Assembly (NCBI RefSeq): GCF_028554725.1
Contig: NC_071670.1
Location: forward strand, 38,000,001 to 38,064,000
DNA length: 64,000 nucleotides
Origin: Zeugodacus cucurbitae
Taxonomy: Eukaryota; Arthropoda; Insecta; Diptera; Tephritidae
Direction of reading: 5' to 3'
This document shows positions 37,356 through 49,786 of this stretch, piece after piece (positions within the stretch are counted from its first letter, which is position 1; each line of letters starts with the position of its first letter). The position numbers and the translations under genes are program-made. Below the pieces are notes generated by a model. It searched no databases, was not told the origin of the DNA, and saw only the letters and a program-made list of their open reading frames with translations.

Positions 37356-38890
37356 TGTTTTTTAACAAATATGTCGGCTTCACTAATCGTTTTTAAAGAG
37401 TGTTCTAAATCCCTCTTTCCAAATATGGAAACGACGCGCGCCTAAATAAAAGACTTCTTATTTACTTTTTCATTATTTTTCCACCATTTTAACTGAATCT
37501 CGTGGATATTCTGATTCTGATTGAGTGGATAAATCAATGGAGAAATATAAAATTTATGATGCACTATATATTAGAAAATTTCCCAGATAATAATGACAAT
37601 AAATGATTTATAGTACATTTAAGACTGATGGTAAATGATGCGTAGAAAGCACACACACATACACACTATGACAATTTATAAACCGCTCACAGGCAATACG
37701 TTTAACCAACCAACTGAGAGTATAGTCAAATCGTTTTAACAGCTATAAATATAATATATGTAATCTCTGTATTGTACTCTCAAGCAAATTTGATGACCTA
37801 CTTACACATATTTATATATTTATCTTTTGCTGACACTCATAATAATATAGAGACATAAATATGTATGTAAATCAAAATTTTTTAAATAAATTCTCCGATC
37901 TAATAAAAACATAATTTAACAGTTCGAAGCAGTTGCATGCAACAGGGATTGCAGAGAGTGTGTGTATGAGTATGTATGTATAATATTTAATATTGTCAAG
38001 TGGAAACTAACGGCAGTGGCTGCATCAAATCGAATTTGCATTTTAATGTATGAAACAATGCCGTGGCGATTGCAGTCAAGTCAAGAAACGCTGTGAAGCG
38101 CCTGCAGTAAAGCGAAAAGCTCTCGAGTTGATATAAGTTTAAGATATGAGCTCAAACACACACAGACACATACTAACATGCACAGCACTGCAATACAAGG
38201 CTGTACTTGCCATATGCTAGAAACCACTTGCCATATTGCCACACTTACTGCGCACTGTCGCCTTGTTAGTTGCCTTTGTTGTTGCTTTTTTTCCTCATTT
38301 TGGTCTTTTATGACTTCTACAACGCATTTGCCCCGCTACGCTTCCGTTTCGGTACACTGGCGTGTTGCAGTGTATACGTAAGATGCCGGCCAAACCGCAG
38401 CTAAAGGCCATTTTATCCACACAGATGCACATCTAAATTATCGTGTCCATTGCCGCAATTTGCCAAAGACAACAAGCAGTGCAAATAGCACTATGGGGTA
38501 GGAAGAAGAAAAAATTTGAGGACAAAAAATATAACGCTAAAGGAATACATACATATGTAAAGGAGGAAGAATTTATTGCTTGTGTAGTCGACTGAATAAT
38601 GGTTAGTCTCGGACAGTGTTGCCACTTTGTTTGAAATTAAATAAACCTTGGGTGGTTTTATGTGAGGAATATTATATATGGTTTTTTGATTAGTTTGTTC
38701 ATTTGGTTAATTGGGAGATGGACCAAGTTTGATCATGCGTGGAAAATATAAAAATAATAGTGTGACAGAAATACTCTGACTTGGACAAGCTTAAAAGGGA
38801 AGCTACAAAAGTAGACTGATAGCGACAGCAAACGACGCCTTATTTTTCCCCTTCTTTAGACATTTCTCTTTAGTAAGGTTTGCCATTTCA
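37356..38890. other. non-coding stretch, no gene seen
   Basis: No recognisable gene. The stretch at 38100-38460 is less AT-rich and apparently unique. Confidence 0.4.
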
Positions 38891-38892
38891 TC

Positions 38893-39356
38893 ATGGAAAG
38901 ATATACGACCCAACAACGAGTCGAAATTATTAAAATTTATTACCGAAATACAAAGGCAGCCTCAGCTTAAGAGCGCTACGTCCAATTTGTGGTCGTCATA
39001 ATCGTCATGTCTGACCGCTTTTGACCCGAAAGGCCCGACTTGGACAATATGTGTTTCCAACAGGACGGCGCCACAAGCCATACAGCGAATGTCACAATCG
39101 ATTTATTGAAAACCAAGTTTAGTGAACCCAGTTAATTGGTCGCCTCGGTCGTGCGATTTGACGCCGTCAGACTATTTTCTGTGGGACTACTCAAGTCTAT
39201 GGTGTATACCAACAAGCCAGCTCCGATTGATGAACTTCAAACGTGAAATTGCAGCAATATCAGCCAATTTATGCTTGAAAACTGTCGAAAATTTGGTTCA
39301 GCGTCTGCAAGCATGCCCGTGATGGCCATGCAAAAGAAATCGAGTTCTATACATAG
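38893..39356 (+). pseudogene. DD41D-type mariner transposase, internally deleted
   Basis: Begins MERYTTQQRVEIIKIYYRN, the start of a helix-turn-helix domain. After a stop and a large deletion it resumes with CFQQDGATSHTANVTIDLL, which holds the second catalytic aspartate. Then come NWSPRSCDLTPSDYFLWDY, with the third, and REIAAISANLCLKTVENLV. After one more frameshift it ends GHAKEIEFYT and a TAG at 39354-39356. It is related to the element at 55905-56583, but from a different lineage at the N-terminus. I could not see terminal inverted repeats. Confidence 0.75.
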
Positions 39357-40404
39357 TCGCATCGAATGTACTTTCACAGTCATAATATTAGGAAATGTTG
39401 TGCCAAACATAAACGTACTTACACTTACGTAACATAATACTTACATAAACTTACGTACATTCTTATGAATATGCTTTAAACTCCGCTTTCTTGGAAGATG
39501 ACTGCAAACTGTGAGTCTTAAGCTCGAACAAATCGATATTTGAAAAGAGACAAACGAGTTTATGCAAAAAAGTGAGATAGTTAGCTGAAAGGAAATTATT
39601 GTGCTCAAATAGAAATAGAAAACCTGATTTGAAGTGGTTAAAAGAAAGAGTAAGAGAAAAGTTTCATGAGGAGTACGGCAATAAAATCAAAATGGATAAC
39701 GGTAGGTATTTAATAAAGTCTTCGAAATCGTTCATACTTCAACAATTATAAAAATGGGATTCTATAACCTTTGCTCAATAATTTAAATATTTCTATTTCA
39801 AGCTGCTCATCGAAGAAATTACTGAGACGAACCTGAAACTCTCAATAATGTTCATAACTCGCCTATTAGTAAGAGTGAAAATAAAATCTAATAATAACGA
39901 AAATACATTGTCTAGTCTAGCCAATAAGGCTACAAAAGCTAGCAAGAATAAACTGATTTCCAGAATGTGGACAGATGAGAGCTATATTATATTCTTAAAT
40001 CTACACTATCGACAAAGCTTTCAAAATTACTTATTCTACGATCAATCTCGGCAATTTCGAACTGATGATATCGCGAGAACTATAAATCAATGAATCAAAT
40101 GAGTCTGTGATTGATTTTTTTTTAATTATGTAGAAAGGGGCAGAAAAACTAAAGTTCCCTTTGCTATAATGTTATCATTTAGTGATGGGTCTGACCTATT
40201 GTAATTGTATTGGCTTCGTTAATTATAGCGGGACTTTTTGCATTATTTTTCGAAGATTTAATAAAAGTTCTCTATTTTGCGATGCACTCGCGACTTCATA
40301 TCTCAACAAAAATAATTGTAACTAAATATTAGATGCTTACTAGGTAGGATATGGTGAAGAATATACATATTTACGTATAAGTGTGTATACACAGCGTAAA
40401 CAGC
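39357..40404. other. non-coding stretch, no gene seen
   Basis: AT-rich. An 81-codon frame at 39848-40093 is not recognised. Confidence 0.4.
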
Positions 40405-40407
40405 GAC

Positions 40408-40640
40408 TCAAGGAACCCCCGAGTAACGAGTTTCAAGCGATTCCCATGAAATTTTCAAAACAGCGTCCGCCATTTTGGATCAGCCAATTTGAATTTTGAA
40501 AAAACCGACACCGGATTCGTAATCCGTGGCCCCGAAAACCCCGGAGTAGAGAATTTCAAGCGAATACGATGAATTTTTAAAAACGCTGTCCGCCATATTG
40601 ATTTTCTGGGGTTTTGTCAAAAACCTGATCTGATGGGGTT
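40408..40640 (+). repeat. repeat family C, two tandem units of about 122 bp
   Basis: Unit 1 starts AAGGAACCCCCGAGTAACGA and continues with TTTCAAGCGATTCCCATGAA and AACAGCGTCCGCCATTTTGG. Unit 2, from about 40532, has AAAACCCCGGAGTAGAGAAT, TTTCAAGCGAATACGATGAA and CGCTGTCCGCCATATTGA. A related single unit sits in reverse at about 45735-45830. No coding potential. Confidence 0.65.
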
Positions 40641-41654
40641 AAATAGTAAGATCCCCAGATTATAACAAACATTTTTTTTGTGTGACTGTTTTATCAAAGT
40701 GTTCAATGATGGTAACAAAGGAAGAGTCAGACGATATTTTCGATGTAAAGAAAAAGTGAATAGAGACTTATTTTCTCGAAAGTAAAACAGAGTTTCCACG
40801 AAATAAGTTTTTGTAAAATTTTAGTTAATCTTTGTGAAGCAAACAATTTTTCATGTGGCAACACTACTCCCAACGGCCATGAAGATATTACGTTAGAGGG
40901 AGATTCTTAAAGAATATGAGCGAAAAAATCAGCAAGTTAGTGAATTGCTTGGAAAAACTTAGCATACACTTAAGCACAAACACACACACACACAAGTATG
41001 ATTTTTATGTCCGCATATATCTCTGCTATTTACATAGAAATGCAACTCACACTCCGCCACTCTACAACGCAGCAGTTATCCTTCAGCTTGCACTGTACTG
41101 CTACTTTGCAGCAAATAAGTAGTTGTAACCTAATCACAATATTTCATGTACTATATTAAATGCATAAGTGCCTGGCTGCATGCAACATTGCGCCCACACA
41201 TGCACTTATGCGCCATCCAACACACAGACACACACACAGCCACAAAGGAAGGACAGATTGCATATTTCCTTTAAGCATCAAGTGCTTTGCAGATATACTT
41301 GAGAGTACAAATTTATAATATGTACGGGTGTGTGTGTTATGTGTGATCATGTTAAGATGGCTGGGCTCCTTAGGAAACACCAATTTTAGAGGACCGCAAA
41401 TCTGCAATAACAACAAATTGGCGAAATATACTATAAGTGAGCTGTGAAATTAAGTTACAACGAAAATGCAAACAATGACATAAATCTGTGAAAAGTGATT
41501 CAGTTTCATGCATACGAGTCATAACTCCCTCGTCCTCGCCTCGTACGCTTCTAATATAGATATAGATATAACGGAACACGCACACAAACATATTAAGTGA
41601 TTGCAGTTATCTTAAGTATTAAGATTTTAAGTACTTCGGAGCATGCTTTTTATT
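40641..41654. other. non-coding stretch, no gene seen
   Basis: CA microsatellites at 40979-40995 and 41220-41240. No recognisable gene. Confidence 0.45.
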
Positions 41655-42938
41655 TTATACTCTCGAAATTTATTTAACTAATTTTTTTATAATAACACCC
41701 CATTTGGCTCATATATTCGGCAGCAAGCCAACTCGAATAACGAAAATCATTATATATAGTACATGAGAGCTAGGGGAAGTTATAACCTGTTCACCCATTT
41801 TTGCCACAGACATACATTATTTAAGGACCTCTACGAGCTGTTCGATACCACGAGGTTTTAGACAATGCGCCCCTTATCAAGCGATTTCTTTAACCTAATG
41901 CTTAAGAAGATATTCGCGCTTCAGATCTTAATCGTACTGGCACTATATTTTTCAAGAGTCTCCAGTTATTGGCCAATGCCGACGATATCGCCATTATCTG
42001 CTGCGTGTGTGCACCTTTATCAAGCCTGGAAAAAGAAGCAAAACAAATGGGTCTAGTATTGAACGAGGGCAAAACGAAGTACCTCCTATCAGTTAGCAAA
42101 GGATCTCAGCGGTTAGGAGACTGTTAACAATTAAACTTCGAGGTAATAAAGATTTCATCTATCTAGATTCCAGCATCAACTCAACAACGACATCAATCAA
42201 TCTGAGGATCACTCTTGCCAGGAGATGATATCACCGGATCAGTAAGCAATTGAAAAGCAAAGCCCTCTGTAGCAAAACCAAAGTAACGCACTATAAGTGA
42301 CTCATCTTACCATCCAAGTGGTATGGCGCGGATGCTTGACCGATACCAGCAAAGATGAGCACTCTTCAGGAGCGTTCGAGAAGGAGTTATGGCCCGCTAC
42401 TCGTGGGCGTAGGTGAGTACCGGATTCATTGGAATGACGAGCGAATGCGGCGTATAAAAATACAGCGGTTGCGCTGGCTACTGGCACTGGAGGCCGACGA
42501 AGAAAAGGACGACCGAACCTTAGGTGAAAAAATTAAGTGGATGTGCACCTGGCTAAGCTTGAAATCCCCGACACCCGGTTGTTATGCCAAATTGGTGATG
42601 ATACATTATTAAAAGAAAAAGATTTTTTCTGAATTAGTTTGAAAGATTTACCGTTATTGTAAAGCGAACGAGTCGGATGGTTTATAAAATTGTATTATAT
42701 GGCCGCGCCGTTTGGCCGATTTCGCCCATTTTCCATCGGTATAAGTAGAACTTGTGACATGATTTTTGAACCAAATGTAGGCGGATCTGAGTGCAGCTCT
42801 TTCCTGGCATGATCCATTTCGCTCATTTTCAATATCATTTTATGGTGCCAAGGAACATGTAGATATACCAAGTTTCATCTCAATTTTTACTCAAGTTAAG
42901 ACTTGCACGATGTGCAACAAGCTTGCAAGAGTATAAAA
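41655..42938 (-). repeat. dispersed repeat family B, copy 4 (reverse), split by a LINE
   Basis: The left piece, 41655 to about 41820, opens TTTATACTCTCGAAATTTAT and matches the start of copy 2. The right piece, about 42650-42938, matches the rest and ends CTTGCAAGAGTATAAAAAG. The middle of about 800 bp is LINE sequence, listed separately. The two pieces are in the same orientation and order, so they look like one copy that was interrupted. Confidence 0.7.
41821..42620 (+). pseudogene. degenerate LINE reverse transcriptase fragment
   Basis: Broken frames encode SSDFFNLMLKKIFAL, then LLANADDIAIIC (the YADD region with Y changed), KEAKQMGLVLNEGKTKYLLS, and near 42440 a RIKIQRLRWL tail. These match the LINE at 28483-30545 from the QGD block to the C-terminus, with many frameshifts. 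It lies inside repeat B copy 4. Confidence 0.7.
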
Positions 42939-45734
42939 AGAACCTTAAAGGGTGTCGTTTAACAAGCATACTAGAAATCGCTGAAAAAGATTGGAAGAAG
43001 CGCTGACATGAAGACATAGTAACGCATGGGAACTATTTTAAAGACGACAGTATTAGAACGAAGACGTATATTATGAAAAGTGGACAAAGAAAAAGTAGTA
43101 ACCATTCTCAGCAAAATTGCGGATTTTGAGCGACCAAAGGCTGTTTGCACTGTGTACTGTGTTGGAAATTCAAAAGTAATATACTCTCTCAAAAATTAAC
43201 AGTATTTCATCATATCGAGGAAAAAGATAACGTACGGTGAGGCATCTCTTGAATTATTTATGACAGAGGTGAAAAGAAAGTAAGATAAAGCTTTCAGTAT
43301 TTCAAGCAAATTTCAACAAAGAAAAGATATTTTGTACGCATTAAAAAAACTCAGTAGAGATGATAAGCCTTCATACGATTGATTATCGATACCAGCTTGC
43401 TTTGGAATAATTGACTCGCAGTTGAGTAAACGAATAATCGCGACGGTAGATTCTAACAAAATTGTATTTGGTTTATTGTAATTAAAATTTATTTCAAATT
43501 ATTAGTTCTTAAACATGCAGTTTTCTCTATTAGAAGAACTCATTGACGTGTCATGTCAATTGTGTAAAATTTTCTACTGTAATCTGGACATTGGAAGAAC
43601 TATTAAAAATAAATTTAAAACAAATTAAGTAACTTTATTTCTATTAACAAATATTAGAAATTCATAAACATTTCAACTTTGTCTGAAGCATTGCTGCTGA
43701 GCATTCATTTTTTTTCATTTTGTTCGCACAAATTGAGAATCTCGCTCACATGCACACATGAAATACAATTTGACTTATTCTAATAATTTATTAGATTTTT
43801 ATTAAATTTTATTTTTCTGTGTTCGTGTTTCATATGTATGTAATTAAAGCAAAAGGACTTTTGTAGCTGCTATTTCTACACAAAAAAAAGAAAAAAAATA
43901 AAAATATTAAACAACAAATAAAGCCCGCGAACGCTGCTCGTCCTCTTTCGAATCCCACAGCAATAAACTCATCATTTTAAAATATGAAATAAAATATCTA
44001 AATTCATATTTCATTTAAGAAATGTATTTTCCATGTGCTGGTGGCAAGCGCTTGATGCCTTTCACCTGTCCAACTGTCTGCTGGCAGAGCAACACACTAC
44101 TCCCCACAGTGTTATATGCGCTTTTGGACTCACTTCCGCCCCTGTATAACCCACCCCCTGCATTTGCACATTATTGAATGACTTTCATTGCAAAGAGTGT
44201 GCGTGTGTGTGTGAGTGCCAAGCGAGTGCTGCCACAAAATGTGCTTAGTGACAATCGGCAACTTTGCACTTACACGTGTACTAAATGCAACTAACAAGAA
44301 GTGCAACAATAACTAAACATGCAAAATGCAACCTACAAAAATGCCTGTGTGCAGTTGACAGCGCCGTGGTGCATATAAAGGTGTGCATGTGTGTGAAAGT
44401 AGAAAAGCTGCTGTTGCAAGAAATGACGTTTGCGTTGTGCCATTTTTTCCTCTTCACTGCTTTATTTTATGTTTTCCTGTACTGTTACCGGTTGTTATTG
44501 TTGTCAGTTCCGGTATACAAACACACTTTGCATATGTGAGTGGAGGAAGCGTTGTGAGATGTGGTAATATGAAATTCAACATTAACGAGTATACCGTTAT
44601 ATAGCTTCATATATGTACATATGTATGTATGTATTCGAAATCAAGCAAGTGTAATATTTCTTTGTTTGTGTGTGTGCAAACATAAATACGTGAAAAAGGC
44701 AAAAAATAGAGAAAGCAAAAAGCTCTAAAATACGACTACAACTGCTTGTTTATATTCACATATTCATATGTACATATCTATGTAAGTATGTACATTCATA
44801 CTCGTAATACTCAAAATACTAGTGTAGTGAGATTATCCTTTTCTGCTATTGTCTGCGCGACTGTCTGCATGTGTCTCTACAACAGCTTTAATTCCACGGC
44901 GCCGCTCTCTTCTCTGCAGCGTTTGAGTTTTCTACTGACTGACTTCGTCGTCGACGAGCGTCGTTTGAATTTCTCATGTGGCCACAAATGCTCCTCGGCT
45001 AAGCTCCTTCCGCATGACTGCATCATCAACGTGATATGCAAAGTAAATCATATAAGTATTCATATAACTTTCAATATATATATATTAGGGTGATCTTTAA
45101 AAATAAATATAAGACCTTTTTTCAACCTGAACCGATAAAGCAACTGTTAGATACAAATTTTAGTCCCAGAGACGTTTCAAATCATACACACATTTTATCT
45201 TCTTTCCAAACTCAACTGTTAATCTTGAAGGTCTAACGTCAAAACGTATACAAAGATAAGCAAGAGATTCGTTAGGGAGTTGTCCACTTCCTAGATGTGT
45301 TTAAAATCTTTCAAAGTTCTTACAAAGACTTCAAATCTCCCCCTTAATTGCTAATGCGAGTCGATGTTATCGAATACTCCCTTCGGCTTTGTTTGCTTCT
45401 GCTTTGCAAAGAGAAAAACCCCCACGGGAGATGAAATATATTTCGCACTAATTAATATTTTGGACATATGTACTTATCCAAAAGAACAAATCTATTCTAC
45501 ACCCTGTTCAAATATTCAAATTTTTAGTCGGCAAATGCAGATAATACAGCCCGTATACTGCTCAGCAAGAGGTTTTAGGGTATATGTAGATGTCTTCCAA
45601 ACACCATCTACCCAATGGGAACGCCGTGGTCGGATTAAGATGATATCTACTGGAATATTACACATCCACACTAAAATAATTTTGGTTTCAGAGTCGCTGA
45701 TTACAAATTCGGTCTCGGTTTTTTTCTAAATTAA
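42939..45734. other. mostly non-coding, one possible mariner scrap
   Basis: At about 42950-43060 the plus strand gives EIAEKDWKKR, a stop, then HEDIVTHGNYFKDDSI. This faintly recalls the end of mariner transposases, with a KKRW...GDYFEGD pattern, but is too weak to list as a gene. Beyond that there is AT-rich sequence, CA/TG runs near 44195 and TATG runs near 44610-44635. The 45364-45729 frame of 121 codons is unrecognised. Confidence 0.35.
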
Positions 45735-45835
45735 AAATTGCTGTTCCAATATTGCGGACGCATTTTTGAAAAATGCATTGGAAGCGCTTGGAGCTCGTTA
45801 CTCGGGGGTTCTCGGGGTCGGGGTAATTAATATTG
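45735..45835 (-). repeat. repeat family C, single reverse unit
   Basis: The reverse complement reads GAACCCCCGAGTAACGAG, then CCAAGCGCTTCCAATGCATT and AAATGCGTCCGCAATATTGG. It lines up over about 70 bp with unit 1 at 40408. Confidence 0.65.
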
Positions 45836-48270
45836 AAGAACTCTCTCCCGCATAGATTGAAGAAGGTCCGCCTAACAACAAGTCTTCTACATATCATTCT
45901 GAAAGTCAAACAACCTTTTATAGAAGAGATTGCATAGCCCGATTATTAAGGCTGTGATTCTGAAACTGTTCTAATGTTCTAAAAAAACAATGATATAAAA
46001 ATCTAAATTGGAGAATACACCTTACTAACCATAATATTCAGCATTAAAATCTCCAAAGATTTTACGTTTCTTTTATTTTATTTTTTTTAGATTCGTTTTG
46101 TTGTTTTCCTCTTCAACTGTGTCATATGAATTTATTTGTTTATATGTCACGCATGCTTAGCGGAGGAGATATGCTATTGTATATGAAATTCAATGGAGGC
46201 AAGCAGTTAGACATCCATATCAGTACCTCTTTTATCCTTTAGGTATATATGAATAAAGTGCAATTTTTGAGAGCAAAATACTAAAGCATATATACATACA
46301 TATATGAAAAATTGAAAACTCATTCAAGAAAGAGACATGGTATTCATCTTCACACTAATCAAATATGGTAAAACTATTTACAGTCTACAAAGCAGTGGAT
46401 TTTCCACCCTGAGCATGCTCGAGGGTCCAAAAAATGGTATATAAACAAACAATTCACTGTGTCAACAAAAATTTAAAGTGCAAAGTAGCGACGATTGCAA
46501 AAATTAAGAATAGTGGAATCAATATGTGGAAAGAAACATAAATACATCCTCTATTGAAAGTGAGGTTTTAAGAACATCGAAAGTGTTATCAAGATTATTC
46601 AGGGTTCTGTTCCGTTTTTCTTTAACATATCATGAGGCAAATCGTTTTAAATACTAGTATTGGAGTAACAGCAGAACAAAGTGGAAGTTATTCCTAAACG
46701 CATTTCAGTGACGTCTTTCAAGCTATAATGAAGGATAGAGAAAGATCATCAAGTGCTCTCTTCAGTAATGATTGGAAAATTATTTTAATTTGATTTCAGA
46801 CTCTAATAAACTGATACATTAAAGAATGGAGAGAATCGAACTCATGTATGAGTGTTCACATGTATATTACAGCAACAACAATGTGGAAATTCAAATACGC
46901 ATTCCAATGTTCATTAGTGAGCCACATAAAATCCACAGTCCTAATGGTCAGTTATGAAAATAGTAAATGCAGAAAGCCATCAAATAGAAAACAAATCAGT
47001 TGAAGGGCTAATATGCGTTGCAAACAAAAAATGAAGAGGCATTGAATGAAAAAGCATTGATAAGTTATTGGTTGAAACAATGAGTAAAGACATGAAAAAA
47101 GAAAACAACAATGCGTTTAGAAAGACATATATACATACATACATGCGCATAAATCAAATATTAACATTCATAATACAAGCAGCATCCTCAAAGGCTTGCA
47201 ATTCAGTAACACATCGCTACTTACAAATTATAATGTTACTATAGACAGAGATGTATGATATTATATGTACATATACATACCTACATACATAATGATGAAA
47301 GTGTAAAAAAGTTAGCATCTGTTGAACGGATTATATTCAGGCTTTATTGCCACTATTAAGCGTCATTATAGACATAAACAATTTTTTGTAGCTTTGTAAT
47401 GACTTCTAAATATAGTTACCATTTAAATAAAATAGATCCATTTAGTTGGATAAAATTGTCTCTTTAGAATTTTGCTTAAAGCTTTTTGGAATATATGATC
47501 TATTTATTTCAATGGCAATGCATAAATTTTGAAATTTTTTTTCATAGCATAATAATAAAAGCTTTAATTTTGAATTTGATTTTAGTAAAGTGTTAAATAT
47601 TATATATTTAATTGTAAAAAATTAATTTATATTCAGTTTATCGCATTTTTTTATTTAAATCGATTAAAGATCGGACAACTAATTTCTTAACAAGAATTTT
47701 TTTTTAAATATTTTAAAATTAATATATTTATCTAAAAAATAGGGTTAAGCATGAAGATGCAACGTAAGCGAAAATAGGAATTTCTTTCAAAGCAGTGCAA
47801 TTATTAGTTATTAAAATAAAAGACTCGATTTCAAATTCGTTGCGTATCACTCAAAAGACGAGTTTTATTTTTTTAGACAGAACCAACACCAAGCGACTAT
47901 TTATGGATAATTTAACGTTTACAAGTTCCACTGTATATATATTTTTTTGTTATGATATTATATTTATTTATTATTATTATTTTATTATTACAGGTGTATA
48001 TGCACTTTAAGCATTTAATTTTTTTTTTTCAATTAAAAAGTTTCTGTCATGATATATGTTGTTTTTCAATAACTATAGCATACGATTTTTATTTTGATAA
48101 TATTGAATAAAATTAAATTAGTTTTACAAATACATACATAAACAGAGTAATATATGGTACAATGTAAATACTATGCACTCACCACCTGGTATATGAAAAT
48201 CGCCAAATGTTATACCGCGCAGTCGTTTTAATATTTAAAATGTTCTTCGCGAAACGCGCACCGGAAATTA
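45836..48270. other. non-coding stretch, no gene seen
   Basis: Very AT-rich, especially 47500-48150, with short CATA runs. No recognisable gene. Confidence 0.45.
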
Positions 48271-48324
48271 TTAAACCTTTAAACCACGTAAAACACATTT
48301 ACCTACTTCCAGGATACAACTCAC

Positions 48325-48468
48325 CGGAACACAACTTCGAAACTCATTCGACACCACTCTAATTGGAAGCACTGCATTGCGAGCTATTTCGAAAATGGCC
48401 CCTTTTGATTGTCGAAAAGCCACTTGTAGCAGCATTTGCATATTAACTAATAAACACTTGTTATGCAC
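48325..48468 (-). CDS. candidate first coding exon, possibly mitochondrial presequence
   Basis: A minus-strand frame begins at an ATG at 48468 (others at 48441 and 48435). It runs to a good 5' splice site, CCG then GTGAGT, at 48324. From the third ATG it reads MLLQVAFRQSKGAIFEIARN and then VLPIRVVSNEFRSCVP. This is basic, poor in acid residues and amphipathic-looking, as in mitochondrial targeting sequences. It faces mRpS25 head to head across 529 bp. A second exon should lie to the left. Sequence near 48180-48240 ends in another good 5' splice site (AGGTGGTGAGTGC), but I could not settle its frame. The product is not recognised. It could be chance. Confidence 0.35.
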
Positions 48469-48997
48469 TTTTTTACTTTCTCAAACACACCAGCAGCTAT
48501 AAATTTACTTAAAAATCATGCTTAACACTTTTAATTTGCTATAATCAGCATTTTATCAATGAAAACAAGCCTGCACAAAAGTGGTGACAGGCGCTGCTGC
48601 CCGTGGGCCTGCAAACACACCAGGAGCTATTTGAACACAAATTGATACTTTCTTTCACATATTTCACATTACAAACACACTGTGAACTATAAGGAACCAC
48701 TAAATACACTTTTTAACACTTTAAACAACTAATAAACACAATTATTTAACAAAAACTTACAAAATACGAGCGCAGCGAAAATTTATGCAAAAACTAACGG
48801 AACGGAAGACATTACTGTCGATAATGTAGTGCTATAGCTTTGCCTATGGTTTGCCTGTGCTCCAATTCGTCTTCGAATTCGAAATCAGCTGTTCACAACT
48901 GTCAGCTGTGCATATGCAACCGCATTTCCAATAAGCGGCCCTTGGTTTTGTAATTTCTTATTTTGTGTAACAAAACTTAAATAAAAATCGCAACAAC
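48469..48997. promoter_or_regulatory. presumed promoter region upstream of mRpS25
   Basis: Intergenic DNA before the mRpS25 ATG. It holds three copies of a 19-bp motif at 48482, 48612 and 48672 (CAAACACACCAGCAGCTAT and variants). It also has paired CAGCTGTTCACAACTGTCAG near 48887, which is likely inside or near the promoter. No TATA box is obvious, as usual for fly housekeeping genes. Confidence 0.35.
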
Positions 48998-49692
48998 ATG
49001 CCTTTCATGAAAGGACGCGCGCCAATAAGGCGTACCATTGATTATTTGAATGCCGGCCGCCTTGTGTTGAAGGACAAAGTGAAAATCTTTAGTGTAAATT
49101 ACAATGTACATGGTGACCACCACAAAGGCGCCAGGTGAGTGTTATTCAACGAAGTTCAAGTGACAAGTTGTGTTTTAACTATTTGCCTTTTATGTTTATA
49201 GAGACTTTGTGTTTTGGAATTTGGGTCAAATACAATATAAGAATCCCAGTGTACAGGTAGTGACATTTAAGAACTTAACGCCCTCGCCTTTTGTGCGCTG
49301 CTACTTTGAGGACGGACGTGATATGCTTATCGATATAGATAGCCGCAATCGTGACGAAATCATTGAACATCTCTGCAAAGTTGTTGGCAAATCAAAGTGA
49401 GTTTTATAGTATGCTTATAAAAGCACTGTAGGTGCACCATATACGTACATCCAGCAATACATTCTCAACTGTTAAACTTATTTATACACAAAATTTACTG
49501 GCTCTATATTAACATTACAGGGCTCAATTGGACGCAGAGGCACATTTAGCGGAGAGTAAAGACAATCCTGCCAACTTTGGTTATGGCTGCGATCGACACT
49601 GCATCTGTGAAATACCCGGTCAAGTGCCGTGCCCTAGCACAGTTAAATTGCCGGATCATCTGCGTGGCAAACACATATTTGCACCAAAGTAA
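48998..49692 (+). CDS. mRpS25: mitochondrial ribosomal protein S25 (mS25)
   Basis: A protein of the small subunit of the mitochondrial ribosome, encoded in the nucleus and acting in the mitochondrial matrix. There are three exons: 48998-49134, 49202-49396 and 49521-49692. Both introns are short with GT-AG ends, and all joins keep the frame. The 167-residue product has the length expected for the insect protein. It opens MPFMKGRAPIRRTIDYLNAG, then NYNVHGDHHKGARDFVFWN, which spans the first splice join. Next come TPSPFVRCYFEDGRDMLIDI and, in the last exon, ESKDNPANFGYGCDRHCICE and a HIFAPK end. The Cys-rich CDRHCICEIPGQVPC block fits the family. The start is the first ATG, where family members begin. 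The gene converges on the RBM18-like gene, 262 bp away. Nothing suggests damage. Confidence 0.96.
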
Positions 49693-49734
49693 TGCCATAA
49701 AAACTAGCTTCATTAAAGTTTTAGCATATTCTTA

Positions 49735-49740
49735 AATAAA
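49735..49740 (+). terminator. polyadenylation signal of mRpS25
   Basis: AATAAA 43 bp after the stop codon. A second AATAAA lies at 49771-49776. Confidence 0.5.
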
Positions 49741-49780
49741 AAAAACACATATACAGTTACAATGTTTACAAATAAATCAC

Positions 49781-49786
49781 TTTATT
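49781..49786 (-). terminator. polyadenylation signal of the RBM18-like gene
   Basis: AATAAA on the minus strand, 169 bp after the stop codon. It lies 4 bp from an AATAAA on the plus strand, so the two converging transcripts may overlap. Confidence 0.45.

Noticed and set aside
42950..43060. Mariner C-terminus scrap
   Set aside because: Only a faint pattern with a stop inside, too weak to call as a separate feature.
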